Shown: positions 19,107 through 28,160, numbered from the stretch's first letter. The stretch is DNA of 64,000 nt from an uncultured Bacteroides sp. (GCF_910585845.1 NZ_CAJUHF010000002.1:79390-143389), one strand, 5' to 3'. Made by a program: numbers and translations. The notes: generated by a model from the letters alone, not told the origin.

Positions 19107-19727
19107 TCAGGATTTACTGTCTTCACCGAAGTCCAGCGTCAACTGTGCGTCGCCCAACAGGTTGAACGTCATGCGATGATAAGGCGTAGTGCCGTATTGT
19201 GCAATGGCGGCACGATGTTTTTTAGTGGGATAGCCTTTGTTGTTGTCCCAGTCATAATAAGGAAACTCTTTGTGCAGACGGTTCATGTAGTCGTCACGGT
19301 AGGTCTTTGCCAGGATGGAAGCGGCGGCGATAGAGAGGTATTTGCCGTCTCCCTTGACCACGGTAGTATGCGGCAGTTCCTGATATTTCCTGAAACGGTT
19401 TCCGTCAATCAGCAGATGCTCCGGGCGTACTTTCAGTTGGTCTACCGCACGATGCATGGCGAGGAAAGAAGCGTTCAAGATATTTATCTTGTCGATCTCT
19501 TCGGGAGATACCACACCTACGGCCCATGCCACGGCTTCTTTCTCAATCACTTCGCGCAGGGCATAGCGCTGATGTTCTGTCAACTGTTTGGAATCATTCA
19601 GCAACTCATTCTTGAAGTCTTTCGGAAGGATGACAGCAGCCGCATACACAGCCCCTGCCAAGCAACCACGCCCCGCCTCATCGCAGCCGGCTTCTATCAG
19701 GTCTTTATTTAAGTAAGGTAACAGCAT
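19107..19727 (-). CDS. rnhB: Ribonuclease HII
   Basis: Removes RNA, including single ribonucleotides, from RNA-DNA hybrids. 206 residues from the ATG at 19727 (MLLPYLNKDLIEAGCDEAG), the usual start in the order; an ATG at 19751 would add MQKINKEY. The catalytic acidic set is visible: DEAGRGCLAG near residues 15-24, LLIDGN near 104, and the C-terminal KGDGKYLSIAAASILAK containing a further Asp and the conserved Lys. Its -7 box overlaps a long palindrome shared with the divergent lysO genes. Confidence 0.94.
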   Translation of the reverse strand: MLLPYLNKDLIEAGCDEAGRGCLAGAVYAAAVILPKDFKNELLNDSKQLTEHQRYALREVIEKEAVAWAVGVVSPEEIDKINILNASFLAMHRAVDQLKVRPEHLLIDGNRFRKYQELPHTTVVKGDGKYLSIAAASILAKTYRDDYMNRLHKEFPYYDWDNNKGYPTKKHRAAIAQYGTTPYHRMTFNLLGDAQLTLDFGEDSKS

Positions 19728-19812
19728 ATATTCTTTGTTTATCTTCTGCACGGCTTTTCATTTTGAGGAATTAAAAGAGTTAAAGCCATGTATCTTCTGT
19801 TATTTAAAGATG

Positions 19813-19848
19813 CAAATTTAGATATAAATCGTGATTTATATCTAAATT
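19813..19848. promoter_or_regulatory. 34-bp near-perfect palindrome overlapping the rnhB promoter
   Basis: AATTTAGATATAAATC (19815-19830) and GATTTATATCTAAATT (19833-19848) are perfect 16-nt inverse complements around a 2-nt centre. The outer bases form CAAATTTA (19813-19820), which on the minus strand is the -7 box TAAATTTG for rnhB. The mirror TAAATTCG (19843-19850) is one base away from a -7 box for lysO, 20 bp before its ATG. It is therefore placed to act as a two-way operator or as a cruciform. Confidence 0.65.
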
Positions 19849-19870
19849 CGTCCCCCAAAACGCCATTACC

Positions 19871-20149
19871 ATGTTTACTATTATCGGATTGATGCTCACA
19901 GGCATGTTGCTGGGCTACTTCTTACGGAAACAGAATCTGGGAAAGATACACAAAGCCATCACTGTACTGATCTGGCTACTTCTCTTCCTATTAGGCATCG
20001 AAGTGGGAGGCAACGAACAGATCGTCAAAGGACTACACACCATCGGACTCGAAGCCCTTATACTCACCATAGGCGGTACCTTGGGCAGCGTGATTGCCGC
20101 CTGGATACTGTGGAAAGCCTTATACGGACAGAAAGGAGGGCAAGCATGA
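19871..20149 (+). CDS. lysO: Lysine exporter LysO, N-terminal half as a separate gene
   Basis: 92 residues with three hydrophobic segments. It corresponds to the first part of LysO (YbjE, DUF340), which exports L-lysine in E. coli and is a single protein of about 300 residues there. Here the reading frame ends in a TGA that overlaps the ATG of the next gene (ATGA, 20146-20149), so the two parts are translationally coupled. The split looks designed rather than a recent frameshift, because the second part has its own AGGAGG ribosome binding site (20134-20139). The family link is from topology and neighbours as well as sequence. Confidence 0.75.
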   Translation: MFTIIGLMLTGMLLGYFLRKQNLGKIHKAITVLIWLLLFLLGIEVGGNEQIVKGLHTIGLEALILTIGGTLGSVIAAWILWKALYGQKGGQA

Positions 20150-20751
20150 AAGGAAGCCTCATCATTGTCGGTTTCTTCATCGCGGGCACGCTATGCGGCG
20201 TCTGCCAGTTGATCCCTGCCGACTTCATAACAGATAGCCGAATCAGCTTCTATGCCCTCTGCGCACTGATGTTCTGCGTAGGCATAAGCATAGGCAATGA
20301 CCCGCAAACGCTAAAGAACTTCCGCTCGCTCAACCCGAGGTTGGTCTTCCTGCCCGTCATGACCATCTTGGGCACGCTTGCCGGCTCTGCTGCCGTAAAC
20401 CTAATATTGACGCACCGCTCACTGACCGACTGCCTGGCTGTAGGGTCGGGATTCGGTTATTACTCGCTTTCCAGCATCTTCATCACCGAATACAAAGGTG
20501 CCGAACTGGGTACCATCGCCCTGCTTGCCAACATCAGCCGCGAAATACTGACCCTGCTTGCCGCCCCTCTGCTGGCACACTGGTTCGGTAAACTCGCCCC
20601 CATCTCGGCAGGTGGAGCAACCAGCATGGACACCACGCTACCCATCATCACACGCACTTCCGGCCAGCAGTTTGTTGTGGTATCCATCTTCCACGGATTC
20701 ATAGTAGACTTTAGCGTGCCATTTCTCGTAACCTTGTTCTGTTCGCTTTAA
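20146..20751 (+). CDS. lysO: Lysine exporter LysO, C-terminal half
   Basis: 201 residues from the ATG at 20146, which sits at the right distance from GAAAGGAGGG. It is a multi-pass membrane protein of the DUF340/LysO family with about six hydrophobic segments. Family stretches include FYALCALMFCVGISIGND, VGSGFGYYSLSSIFITEYKG and GATSMDTTLPIITRTSGQQ. Together with the preceding gene it should form the complete exporter. No lysine regulator gene is nearby; control could act at the palindrome upstream. Confidence 0.85.
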   Translation: MKGSLIIVGFFIAGTLCGVCQLIPADFITDSRISFYALCALMFCVGISIGNDPQTLKNFRSLNPRLVFLPVMTILGTLAGSAAVNLILTHRSLTDCLAVGSGFGYYSLSSIFITEYKGAELGTIALLANISREILTLLAAPLLAHWFGKLAPISAGGATSMDTTLPIITRTSGQQFVVVSIFHGFIVDFSVPFLVTLFCSL

Positions 20752-20874
20752 GCGTTTTGCCCGGTGATGGTGGCATGCAGAAGAGAAAAATACGCCAATA
20801 TCCAAACAGTCAGGCTCAACAAAGGCAATCGCATTTATTCATATGAAAAGATTGGAGATGACTCTAATAATTAC

Positions 20875-20882
20875 TACATTTG
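20875..20882 (+). promoter_or_regulatory. -7 box of the hybrid two-component gene
   Basis: TACATTTG matches TAnnTTTG and lies 22 bp before the start codon, giving a short leader. A possible -33 (ATTGG at 20851) is weak. Confidence 0.5.
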
Positions 20883-20904
20883 TAACTATGTTTAAAAGAG
20901 CCTT

Positions 20905-23900
20905 ATGAACCGAAAATCAATTATACCCTATATCCTCTTTTCATGGATATCCGTATTGTGCCATGCGCAAACAGGTCGTATGTTCACCGTTGAACGAGAA
21001 TTATCGAGCAGCATGGTAAACTCCATTTACCAAAGCCACGACAACATTGTCTGGATCGCCACCGAAGACGGACTGAACAAGTATGACGGTGCCAAGTTCT
21101 CCATCTACAAAAACAATAAGAACGATGAACACTCGTTGGCTAACAACTACGTGCGCTTTGTGTTCGAGAGCAGTCACAAGGAGTGCTTTGTGGGTACACT
21201 AACCGGATTGCAGCACTACGACGCAGACACCGACAGCTTTACCGACATCCCACTGATCCGGCAAGACGGTACAATCGTCAAGCCGAACGTGGCCACTATA
21301 AAAGAGTTAAGCAACGGTGAGTTACTGGTGGGTACTGCCAGCCAAGGAGTATTCAAAATAGAAAGTACCCAACAAGGTCTGATTGGAACAAGCATGCAGA
21401 GCACCATCCCTGTATCTACCATCAACGTGATTCACGAAGACACCAACGGAAACCTCTGGATCAGTACAGGTGAAAAGGGCATTTTCAGGATGGACCGGAA
21501 CCGACAATTGCATTGCTATCTGAAAGAGGAAAACGAAGCTGAATTTACCATCAGCAGCATCTGCGAGACACCCGACAAACAGATCTACATCGGCACTTTG
21601 GGCAAAGGGTTACTGAAATATGATCCTGTTTGCGACCTGTTCGAACCTATCACCTATACCGGTTATCCGAAACTACCCGTCAAGAGCCTGCTGCTTGCCA
21701 ATCCGGACGAGATATACATCGGTACGGACGGATGCGGACTGAAAGTCTATAACACGAAGAGCCATACCTTTACAGAAAACCTGCTGAACATCACGACCTT
21801 CGACCTCGCCAAGTCGAAGATACATTCCATCATGAAGGACAGTTTCGGTAACCTTTGGTTAGGATTCTTCCAGAAAGGTGTACTGCTGGTGCCTGCCATA
21901 GCCAACGGCTTCCAATACATAGGATATAAATCGGAGCGCAACAATATCATCGGTTCCAATTGCATCATGTCTGTATGCTACGACAACAACGGAACACTAT
22001 GGGTAGGTACCGACAACGACGGATTGTACAAAGTGGAAAGCAACGGTAAGCAGTCCGTCCACTTCTCTCCCACGCAGGGACCCGGTTCGGTACCTTCAAC
22101 CATCATGGGTATCTACGAGGACTCGCGCCATAACCTGTGGTTAGGCTCATACATGCAGAGCATAGCCAAGATTGACAAAAAGAGCGGACACTGCCAATAC
22201 TTCAAGAGAAAAGACGGCACGGACAACAAGGAAGGAAAGTTGCGCGTGTACAGTTTTGCCGAAGACCGGAACGACCGCCTTTGGATAGGAACGATGGGTC
22301 ACGGTCTCTACTACATCGACCTGAACACAGAAACCTTGCATCATTACGAACAGGAGGACAGTACACACCACGAACCCGGACACATCTTGCCCAACGGCTG
22401 GATAACCAGCCTGCTGCACAGCCACGACGAACGGCTCTATATAGGTACGTACAACGGTCTGAATTGCCTCGACCTGAAGACTATGTGTTTTGACACTACC
22501 ATCAGTAACAACGCAATCCTTTCAACTTCCGTCGTCCATTCCCTCTTTGAAGACAAAGAAGGAACACTGTGGATAGGAACATCGGAAGGACTGAAAGCCA
22601 TGCGCCCACAGCAGGACACGATAGAAGAATACACACAGGAAAACGGATTACCTGGCGATATCATCTGCGCCATCACCCAAGATACCAACGGTGCCTTATG
22701 GTTCAGCACGAGTCACGGGATAGCACGCTACAATAGACAGAAAGGAAACTTCACTCCCTACTACGCCAACGATGGCCTACAAGGCAACGAATTCAGCAAA
22801 GGAGCTGTGTGTACCGACAACAACGGACGTATTCTGTTCGGAGGCATCAACGGAATAACTTATTTCAATCCTGCGGAAATCAAGGACATAGTCCCCACCC
22901 CTTCCGTACACCTCACCGGGTTTTATATCCACAACCAGAATGTCAACAGCAATACCCTGTCGGGAGGAAAAAGGATCATAGAGACTTCGGTGATGAATGC
23001 CAGCCGCTTCAACCTGTCCCACAAGCATAACTCTTTCAGCATGGAGTTCTCCGTCATGGAGTTCTTCAATCCCGAGCGCATCACCTATATGTATTCGGTC
23101 AACAACGGTCCTTGGATAACGATGCAGTCGGGCACCAACCGAATCTCTTTCAATGACATGGCACCCGGCACTTACTTGTTCAGCATCAAAGCGAAAGACT
23201 ATACGTTCTATTCCGAACCTAAGCACATCACAGTCAGCATCTCTCCCGCATGGTATGCCTCAAGCTGGGCAAAAGGAGCATATCTGTTGCTGGCACTGAG
23301 CATTATCTACGCTATCGGCGCACAGATACGCCACCGCTATCAGGTACGCCGAAAACTCTTGGAGCACATCCATGCAGAAGAGATCAATGAGGCAAAGTTG
23401 CAGTTCTTCATCAATATCTCCCACGAAATCCGTACTCCAGTCACCCTTATCCTCAGCCCGCTGCAAAAGCTGATGAACAAAGACGAAAACGAAGAACGGC
23501 AAAAGAGCTACCAAACCATCGCACGCAATGCCGATCACCTTCTGCAACTGGTCAACCAGCTACTGGATATCCGCAAGATAGACAAAGGACAGATGCGGTT
23601 GAGGTTCAGAGAGGTAGAGATGGTGGAGTTCATACGCAAACTGTCCAGCAGTTTCGACTATCAGGCCAATACCAAGCAAATCAGCCTGAACTTCCACCAC
23701 GACGCGGAAGAGTTATATGCCTGGATAGACCCTAAGAATCTGGACAAGGCTATCTTCAATGTACTTGCCAACGCTTTCAAATTCACCAAGACAGGAGGTG
23801 AAATCAATCTTTACCTGCGTACTTGCGAAGCATGCGGAACAGAACCGGCTTATCTGGAAATCGTGGTAGAGGATAACGGCATAGGCATCGACGAGAAAGA

Positions 23901-24984
23901 GATAGAGCGCATTTTCGACCGCTTCTATCAGGTCAGCAACATGTCCAATAACTCCGGTACCGGCATCGGGCTGCATCTGACCCATTCGTTAGTCGAACTG
24001 CATAAAGGCACCATCCACGCCGAAAACAACAAGGAGAAAGCGGGTAGCCGGTTCATCATCCACCTCCCGCTGGGAAAAGAACACCTCAAACCGGAAGAGA
24101 TTGAGGAAGCGCCCAATAACGAACAGCCGGTAGCGGACAACCAGTCCACCCTGCCCGTCTTCTTGCCCGACGAGAATGAAGAGAAAGAGAAAATACGCAC
24201 CAAGACCCGATATCGCATCCTGATAGTGGATGATAACGAAGAGATACGCAGGTATATCCGCCAGGAACTGGCTCCCGACTATCACATTGCCGAATGCAGC
24301 AATGGGCAGGAGGCTTTCGAGCAGATCATGAAAGATGCGCCCGACGCCATTATCAGCGACGTCATGATGCCGGAAATGGACGGAATGACCCTTTGCCGCA
24401 AGATAAGGCAAAACATTCTTATCAGCCACATTCCTGTCATCTTGCTGACTGCCAAGGTCAATGAGGAAAGTAACTTGGAAGCCCTGGAGGGTGGAGCGGA
24501 CGCCTACATCACAAAGCCGTTCAACATAGACATACTGAAAAAGACAGTCTACAACGTCATCGTAAGGCACGAACTGATAAAGAGCACCTTCAATGGAAGC
24601 ATGGAGCAGACGGACAAAGTCCAGCAGGTAGAGGTGCAGTCGCCGGACGAAAAGCTGATAGCACGCGTAATGGCGATCATCAATAAGGAGATGGCGAACC
24701 CCAACCTCAGCGTAGAAATGATTGCATCAGAAGCCGGACTGAGCCGTGTGCATCTGTATCGCAAGATAAAAGAGCACACCAACCAGTCACCCCGTAACTT
24801 CATACGTAATGTCCGCCTGAAACAGGCGGCTGTCCTGCTCTCGCAGAAACGTCACAGCATCGCGGAAGTGGCCGATGCGATAGGCTTCTCCAGTGTCACG
24901 CATTTTTCTACGGCTTTCAAAGAGTTGTACGGGGTTTCTCCTACAGTGTATATGGAACAGAAGAACCAGGAAGGGAGTTTGTAA
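20905..24984 (+). CDS. Hybrid two-component system sensor-regulator of the polysaccharide locus
   Basis: One-protein signal system that senses an oligosaccharide in the periplasm and activates transcription in the cytoplasm. 1359 residues. In order: signal or anchor peptide (1-22), about 14 two-component-regulator propeller repeats (about 28-680, with words such as NLWISTGEKGIFR and LWIGTMGHGLYYID), a Y_Y_Y domain (about 710-785), one membrane segment (about 795-812), HisKA with ISHEIRTP and the phospho-acceptor His840, HATPase (VEDNGIGID, GTGIGLHL), a receiver domain with Asp1152 in ISDVMMP, and a C-terminal AraC-type helix-turn-helix (about 1255-1355). It is next to GH115, SusD and SusC and probably controls them. 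Confidence 0.96.
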   Translation: MNRKSIIPYILFSWISVLCHAQTGRMFTVERELSSSMVNSIYQSHDNIVWIATEDGLNKYDGAKFSIYKNNKNDEHSLANNYVRFVFESSHKECFVGTLTGLQHYDADTDSFTDIPLIRQDGTIVKPNVATIKELSNGELLVGTASQGVFKIESTQQGLIGTSMQSTIPVSTINVIHEDTNGNLWISTGEKGIFRMDRNRQLHCYLKEENEAEFTISSICETPDKQIYIGTLGKGLLKYDPVCDLFEPITYTGYPKLPVKSLLLANPDEIYIGTDGCGLKVYNTKSHTFTENLLNITTFDLAKSKIHSIMKDSFGNLWLGFFQKGVLLVPAIANGFQYIGYKSERNNIIGSNCIMSVCYDNNGTLWVGTDNDGLYKVESNGKQSVHFSPTQGPGSVPSTIMGIYEDSRHNLWLGSYMQSIAKIDKKSGHCQYFKRKDGTDNKEGKLRVYSFAEDRNDRLWIGTMGHGLYYIDLNTETLHHYEQEDSTHHEPGHILPNGWITSLLHSHDERLYIGTYNGLNCLDLKTMCFDTTISNNAILSTSVVHSLFEDKEGTLWIGTSEGLKAMRPQQDTIEEYTQENGLPGDIICAITQDTNGALWFSTSHGIARYNRQKGNFTPYYANDGLQGNEFSKGAVCTDNNGRILFGGINGITYFNPAEIKDIVPTPSVHLTGFYIHNQNVNSNTLSGGKRIIETSVMNASRFNLSHKHNSFSMEFSVMEFFNPERITYMYSVNNGPWITMQSGTNRISFNDMAPGTYLFSIKAKDYTFYSEPKHITVSISPAWYASSWAKGAYLLLALSIIYAIGAQIRHRYQVRRKLLEHIHAEEINEAKLQFFINISHEIRTPVTLILSPLQKLMNKDENEERQKSYQTIARNADHLLQLVNQLLDIRKIDKGQMRLRFREVEMVEFIRKLSSSFDYQANTKQISLNFHHDAEELYAWIDPKNLDKAIFNVLANAFKFTKTGGEINLYLRTCEACGTEPAYLEIVVEDNGIGIDEKEIERIFDRFYQVSNMSNNSGTGIGLHLTHSLVELHKGTIHAENNKEKAGSRFIIHLPLGKEHLKPEEIEEAPNNEQPVADNQSTLPVFLPDENEEKEKIRTKTRYRILIVDDNEEIRRYIRQELAPDYHIAECSNGQEAFEQIMKDAPDAIISDVMMPEMDGMTLCRKIRQNILISHIPVILLTAKVNEESNLEALEGGADAYITKPFNIDILKKTVYNVIVRHELIKSTFNGSMEQTDKVQQVEVQSPDEKLIARVMAIINKEMANPNLSVEMIASEAGLSRVHLYRKIKEHTNQSPRNFIRNVRLKQAAVLLSQKRHSIAEVADAIGFSSVTHFSTAFKELYGVSPTVYMEQKNQEGSL

Positions 24985-25107
24985 GTTTGTGAGAGGATGA
25001 GTTTGTGAAAGAGTAAGTTTGTGAAAGGGTAAGTTTGTAAGTTGATGAGCCCATAAGTTATTCTCATTAGTACGCTAACTCAAAAACTCATCGACTCATC
25101 AACTTAC
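24985..25107. repeat. 16-bp tandem repeat with a 13-bp inverted repeat
   Basis: Four 16-bp units, GTTTGTGAGAGGATGA, GTTTGTGAAAGAGTAA, GTTTGTGAAAGGGTAA and GTTTGTAAGTTGATGA, run from the stop codon of the sensor gene. GTAAGTTGATGAG (25037-25049) pairs perfectly with CTCATCAACTTAC (25095-25107). It lies between convergent genes and may end transcription from both sides, but lacks T tracts. The 16-bp period sets it apart from the 11/22-bp arrays. Confidence 0.7.
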
Positions 25108-25122
25108 CTCATTTCCGTTTAA

Positions 25123-27702
25123 CTATTTCTCTCTCCGACAAGGAGATTCATTCATGAACAGATAGGAATCGCGATATCCGCCGAAGTCTACCACTATCTT
25201 CTCGAACACGATACCCGGATCCAAAGGTTTCAGGCGGAGTGTCCGCATACCATCCTGCGATGCGGGCAGAGACAGTTTCACTTTGCTTTCGACTACTCTG
25301 CGGGCAACGGTAGGATACAGAAGGGTATATACGTTCTGCGGCTCTTCGTTGAGGTTGGCATTGAAGTTGACCGTCTCTGCGCTGCCGCCGTCAAAGCCCA
25401 CTTCATACTCGTGCCCTTTCTTGTCGTGGAACGCCAGTGTCGACTTCACCACAACATGCACGGTCACCTCCTTGACATCCTGCGGAATCTCCATCCTGTA
25501 GGCAAGTGAAGCTCCGGCCACCCCTTCCGAATAGGGCATCAGTGCCATTCCGCTCAGCGTGCGCCCCATGTAGGGCAAGACAGTCCATTGTGCCCTGCCG
25601 GCATCCTGCTTCTCGAAATAGTGCTCAGCCTCCATCACTACTACCGCGTTGTCGGAACGGAAAAGATAGCCTCCGACGGCCTTGTCCGGTTCTGCCATAC
25701 GGTAGACTTCCGGCAGTTTGTCGGCAGGGAAGTTGTCGTTCCACGACGTGTAGCCGATGTGCTTCTGTATCATCATGTTCTTCCACTTGCCGCCCGACAT
25801 TACGTTGTTGTAGTCGTCGCACAAGGCCTTATCGCGCTGGAATGCCTGTTCCACCTTGTCGGCCCAGCAGTTGGCCTGCGGGTTGTGTTCCGCATAGAGT
25901 TTATGGTTCATGGCTTGGGCGTAGTACATCTCGTAGATGTTTGCCATGGCTTGCACGGGGAAGAGTATCAGCTGCTTGTACGCATCCTTGTACTCCGGAC
26001 TCAGGGCGATATACTGGCGCAGGGCTTCCGCTTCGAGCTTCGTGAATTCATCGGTCACCTGCTTCCATTCTCCTGTCTCCAGGTTGTAGGTTGTGCGGTC
26101 GAGCATTTCGGCCGTTACCCTGCCGGCATACTTGCTGTAGAGGTTCAGTATGCGCGCTGCCTCGTCTGCCTGCCCTTCGCCAAACTGCTGCGCACAGAAC
26201 TGGCGCGGATGCTGCAACAGGTTGTCGACGGTGTAGCGGCGGGGATTCCAAGCCATGTCGAGGAAGAGTGTGATAGGATATTCCATCGGCTTGAGGTCGC
26301 CCACGTTGAGTACCCACAGTTTGTCCACTCCGTAGTCGTAGGTCAGTTGCAGTTGTTCCCACATGTTCTGTATGGGCGTCACGTTGAGCCACTTCGTATT
26401 GCGTGGCGCACCCACGTAGTCCACGTGGTAGTAGATTCCCCATCCTCCGGGATGTTTCCTCTCTTCCGCGTTGGGCAGACGGCGCACGTTGCCCCAGTTG
26501 TCGTCGCTCAACAGCATGATGACGTCATCGGGCACGCGCAGCCCCATATCGTAGAAGCGTTGCACCTCCTTGTAGAGTGCCCACACCTGCGGACGTTTCT
26601 CCGGAGCTTTTCCCGTCACCTCCTTGATGATGCGCCGCTGGTTTCTGAAGATTTTCTCCATCAGGCGCATGTTCTCCTTGTCGCGCGCCACGTACTTGTC
26701 GTCTTCTCCTTCCTTTCCGCCCATAGGGGTGTCGCCGTCACCGCGCATGCCGATAGTAATGAGGTCTTCCGTACCGACGGCACGCTCTATGCCTTCGCGG
26801 AAGAAGCGGTCGATTACCGCTTGGTTGGATACGTAGTCCCATGCACCGTACTCCTTGCGCTTCCTTGCCCACTCCTGGTGGTTGCGTGCCATAGGCTCAT
26901 GATGGGACGTACCCATGATGATGCCCATCTCATTGGCGGTACGGCTGTTTTCGGGATCGTCGGCATAAAAGCTCCAGCCCCACATGGCGGGCCACATGAA
27001 GTTGCCGCGCAGGCGCAGGATAAGTTCGAAGACGCGCGCATAGAAGCGGTGGTCGCCGTAGTTTGTCCCGTACGTATGTTTCACCCATCCGGTCAGGCAG
27101 GGTGCCTCGTCGTTCAGGAAGATGCCGCGATACTTCACCACCGGTTCGCCTGCCGTATAGCTTCCGCGTACGATAGAGAGATTCTTCTGCGGGATAACCG
27201 GCACATCGGCCCAGTCGTACCACGGAGAGACCCCGATCTGTTCCGACAGCTCGTATATGCCGTATATCGTTCCGCGCTTGTCGCTACCGGCTATGACCAG
27301 TGCTTCGTCCACTCCTTTCAGCGGAGAGGATACGACCGTCATCAGATACTTCTCGTTCTTGCCTTCCAGCTGCGAAGCGTCTATCTTCTTTGCCTTGGCC
27401 AATTCCTTGATGTAGCGGCTCTTGAGGGTTCCCACTATCACCATGCGCCCGGAACCGGGAGCCGTCTGCAAGTCGGCCGCCTTACCGGAGACCCGCTTGA
27501 AGTCTTCGCTAAGGTTCCCTGCCGCAATCTTTACACCGGCATCTTCCTGCTCGTCCACCAATATGGCATTGGGCGTGCCGCTTTCCAGAAGCGTAAAGCG
27601 ATCGGGAGAAAGACTACCGAATGTTATTCCTTTATTGTCGATGGCTTCCGCTTTCAGGAAGCATATCGACAACAGCAATACTAATCCAAAATACTTTTTC
27701 AT
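25123..27702 (-). CDS. GH115 family alpha-glucuronidase
   Basis: Family GH115 enzymes remove glucuronic acid or 4-O-methyl-glucuronic acid from xylan side chains; some members act on arabinogalactan. 859 residues, close to characterised members. There is a Sec signal MKKYFGLVLLLSICFLKAEA, then an N-terminal alpha/beta domain (about 30-180), the catalytic barrel with the highly conserved stretch MWPAMWGWSFYADDPENSR (near 235-255) and GTSHHEPMARNHQEW (near 264-278), a helical domain, and a C-terminal beta-sandwich. It has its own promoter and three regulatory repeats upstream. Substrate xylan is favoured but not proven. Confidence 0.9.
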   Translation of the reverse strand: MKKYFGLVLLLSICFLKAEAIDNKGITFGSLSPDRFTLLESGTPNAILVDEQEDAGVKIAAGNLSEDFKRVSGKAADLQTAPGSGRMVIVGTLKSRYIKELAKAKKIDASQLEGKNEKYLMTVVSSPLKGVDEALVIAGSDKRGTIYGIYELSEQIGVSPWYDWADVPVIPQKNLSIVRGSYTAGEPVVKYRGIFLNDEAPCLTGWVKHTYGTNYGDHRFYARVFELILRLRGNFMWPAMWGWSFYADDPENSRTANEMGIIMGTSHHEPMARNHQEWARKRKEYGAWDYVSNQAVIDRFFREGIERAVGTEDLITIGMRGDGDTPMGGKEGEDDKYVARDKENMRLMEKIFRNQRRIIKEVTGKAPEKRPQVWALYKEVQRFYDMGLRVPDDVIMLLSDDNWGNVRRLPNAEERKHPGGWGIYYHVDYVGAPRNTKWLNVTPIQNMWEQLQLTYDYGVDKLWVLNVGDLKPMEYPITLFLDMAWNPRRYTVDNLLQHPRQFCAQQFGEGQADEAARILNLYSKYAGRVTAEMLDRTTYNLETGEWKQVTDEFTKLEAEALRQYIALSPEYKDAYKQLILFPVQAMANIYEMYYAQAMNHKLYAEHNPQANCWADKVEQAFQRDKALCDDYNNVMSGGKWKNMMIQKHIGYTSWNDNFPADKLPEVYRMAEPDKAVGGYLFRSDNAVVVMEAEHYFEKQDAGRAQWTVLPYMGRTLSGMALMPYSEGVAGASLAYRMEIPQDVKEVTVHVVVKSTLAFHDKKGHEYEVGFDGGSAETVNFNANLNEEPQNVYTLLYPTVARRVVESKVKLSLPASQDGMRTLRLKPLDPGIVFEKIVVDFGGYRDSYLFMNESPCRREK

Positions 27703-27734
27703 GTTCGTAATATATTTAATTAAAAAGGTTTTTC

Positions 27735-27767
27735 CAAAGATACAGAATAAGCAGTGGTATGGACAAA
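27735..27767 (-). promoter_or_regulatory. GH115 gene promoter
   Basis: On the minus strand there is a -33 TTTG (27764-27767) and -7 TATCTTTG (27735-27742), separated by 21 nt. It lies 33 bp upstream of the start codon and 26 bp downstream of the ATGTTAC repeats, the position expected for activator sites. Confidence 0.7.
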
Positions 27768-27792
27768 AGGCATGTTTCAGATACTTGAGTGT

Positions 27793-27841
27793 ATGTTACT
27801 TAAATGTTCCTTTATGTTACAAATCCGTTTTCTGATGTTAC
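27793..27841. promoter_or_regulatory. Three ATGTTAC sites at 21-bp spacing, candidate regulator operator
   Basis: ATGTTAC occurs exactly at 27793, 27814 and 27835, with a weaker ATGTTCC at 27804. The spacing is two helical turns, typical of direct-repeat sites of AraC-type domains such as the one ending the neighbouring sensor-regulator. The same arrangement is found upstream of susC. Confidence 0.65.
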
Positions 27842-27891
27842 ACATTGTGCATAGAGGACATTCTCACTACCTTCTATGTCGATATCCTACT

Positions 27892-28023
27892 ACTTCTCCA
27901 ACAAAAAAATCGTCCCACGGGACGGATAATTTCGTCTCATGGGACAAAATAATCCGTCTCGTGGGACAAATATTTTCAGCTTAGGAGATGAATTTATCCG
28001 TCTCGTGAGACAAAATCGATTAT
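27892..28023. repeat. 22-bp-period tandem array B (six units, same family as A)
   Basis: Units of exactly 22 bp start at 27892 (degenerate), 27914, 27936, 27958, 27980 and 28002. Cores are CCCACGGGAC, CTCATGGGAC, CTCGTGGGAC, CTTAGGAGAT and CTCGTGAGAC, followed by A/T-rich halves ending TTTCGT, ATCCGT or TTTCAG. This is the same consensus as 11936-12111, 16 kb away. It lies between the GH115 operator and the end of susD. Confidence 0.85.
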
Positions 28024-28094
28024 GCAAATAGTCTATGACAGTTATGGAAAGAGCTATCGAAGAGGATAATCAGGAACCAAGAGTTAAGCAAAGG

Positions 28095-28149
28095 ATAACA
28101 CTCCATCCAATTCCCTTTTCAACTCCTGAATAACTCCCGATAACTCCTT
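28095..28149. repeat. 11-bp-period array H behind susD
   Basis: Five 11-bp words: ATAACACTCCA, TCCAATTCCCT, TTTCAACTCCT, GAATAACTCCC, GATAACTCCTT. The array ends 11 bp before the susD stop. Its minus-strand sequence closely matches 34241-34267 (about 23 of 27 positions). The 71 bp between it and array B have no other feature. Confidence 0.6.
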
Positions 28150-28160
28150 CTATCAAAAAA

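Noticed and set aside
25588..27684. 698-residue plus-strand frame opposite GH115
   Set aside because: An exact antisense shadow of the GH115 gene, rich in His/Val as expected from the opposite frame.
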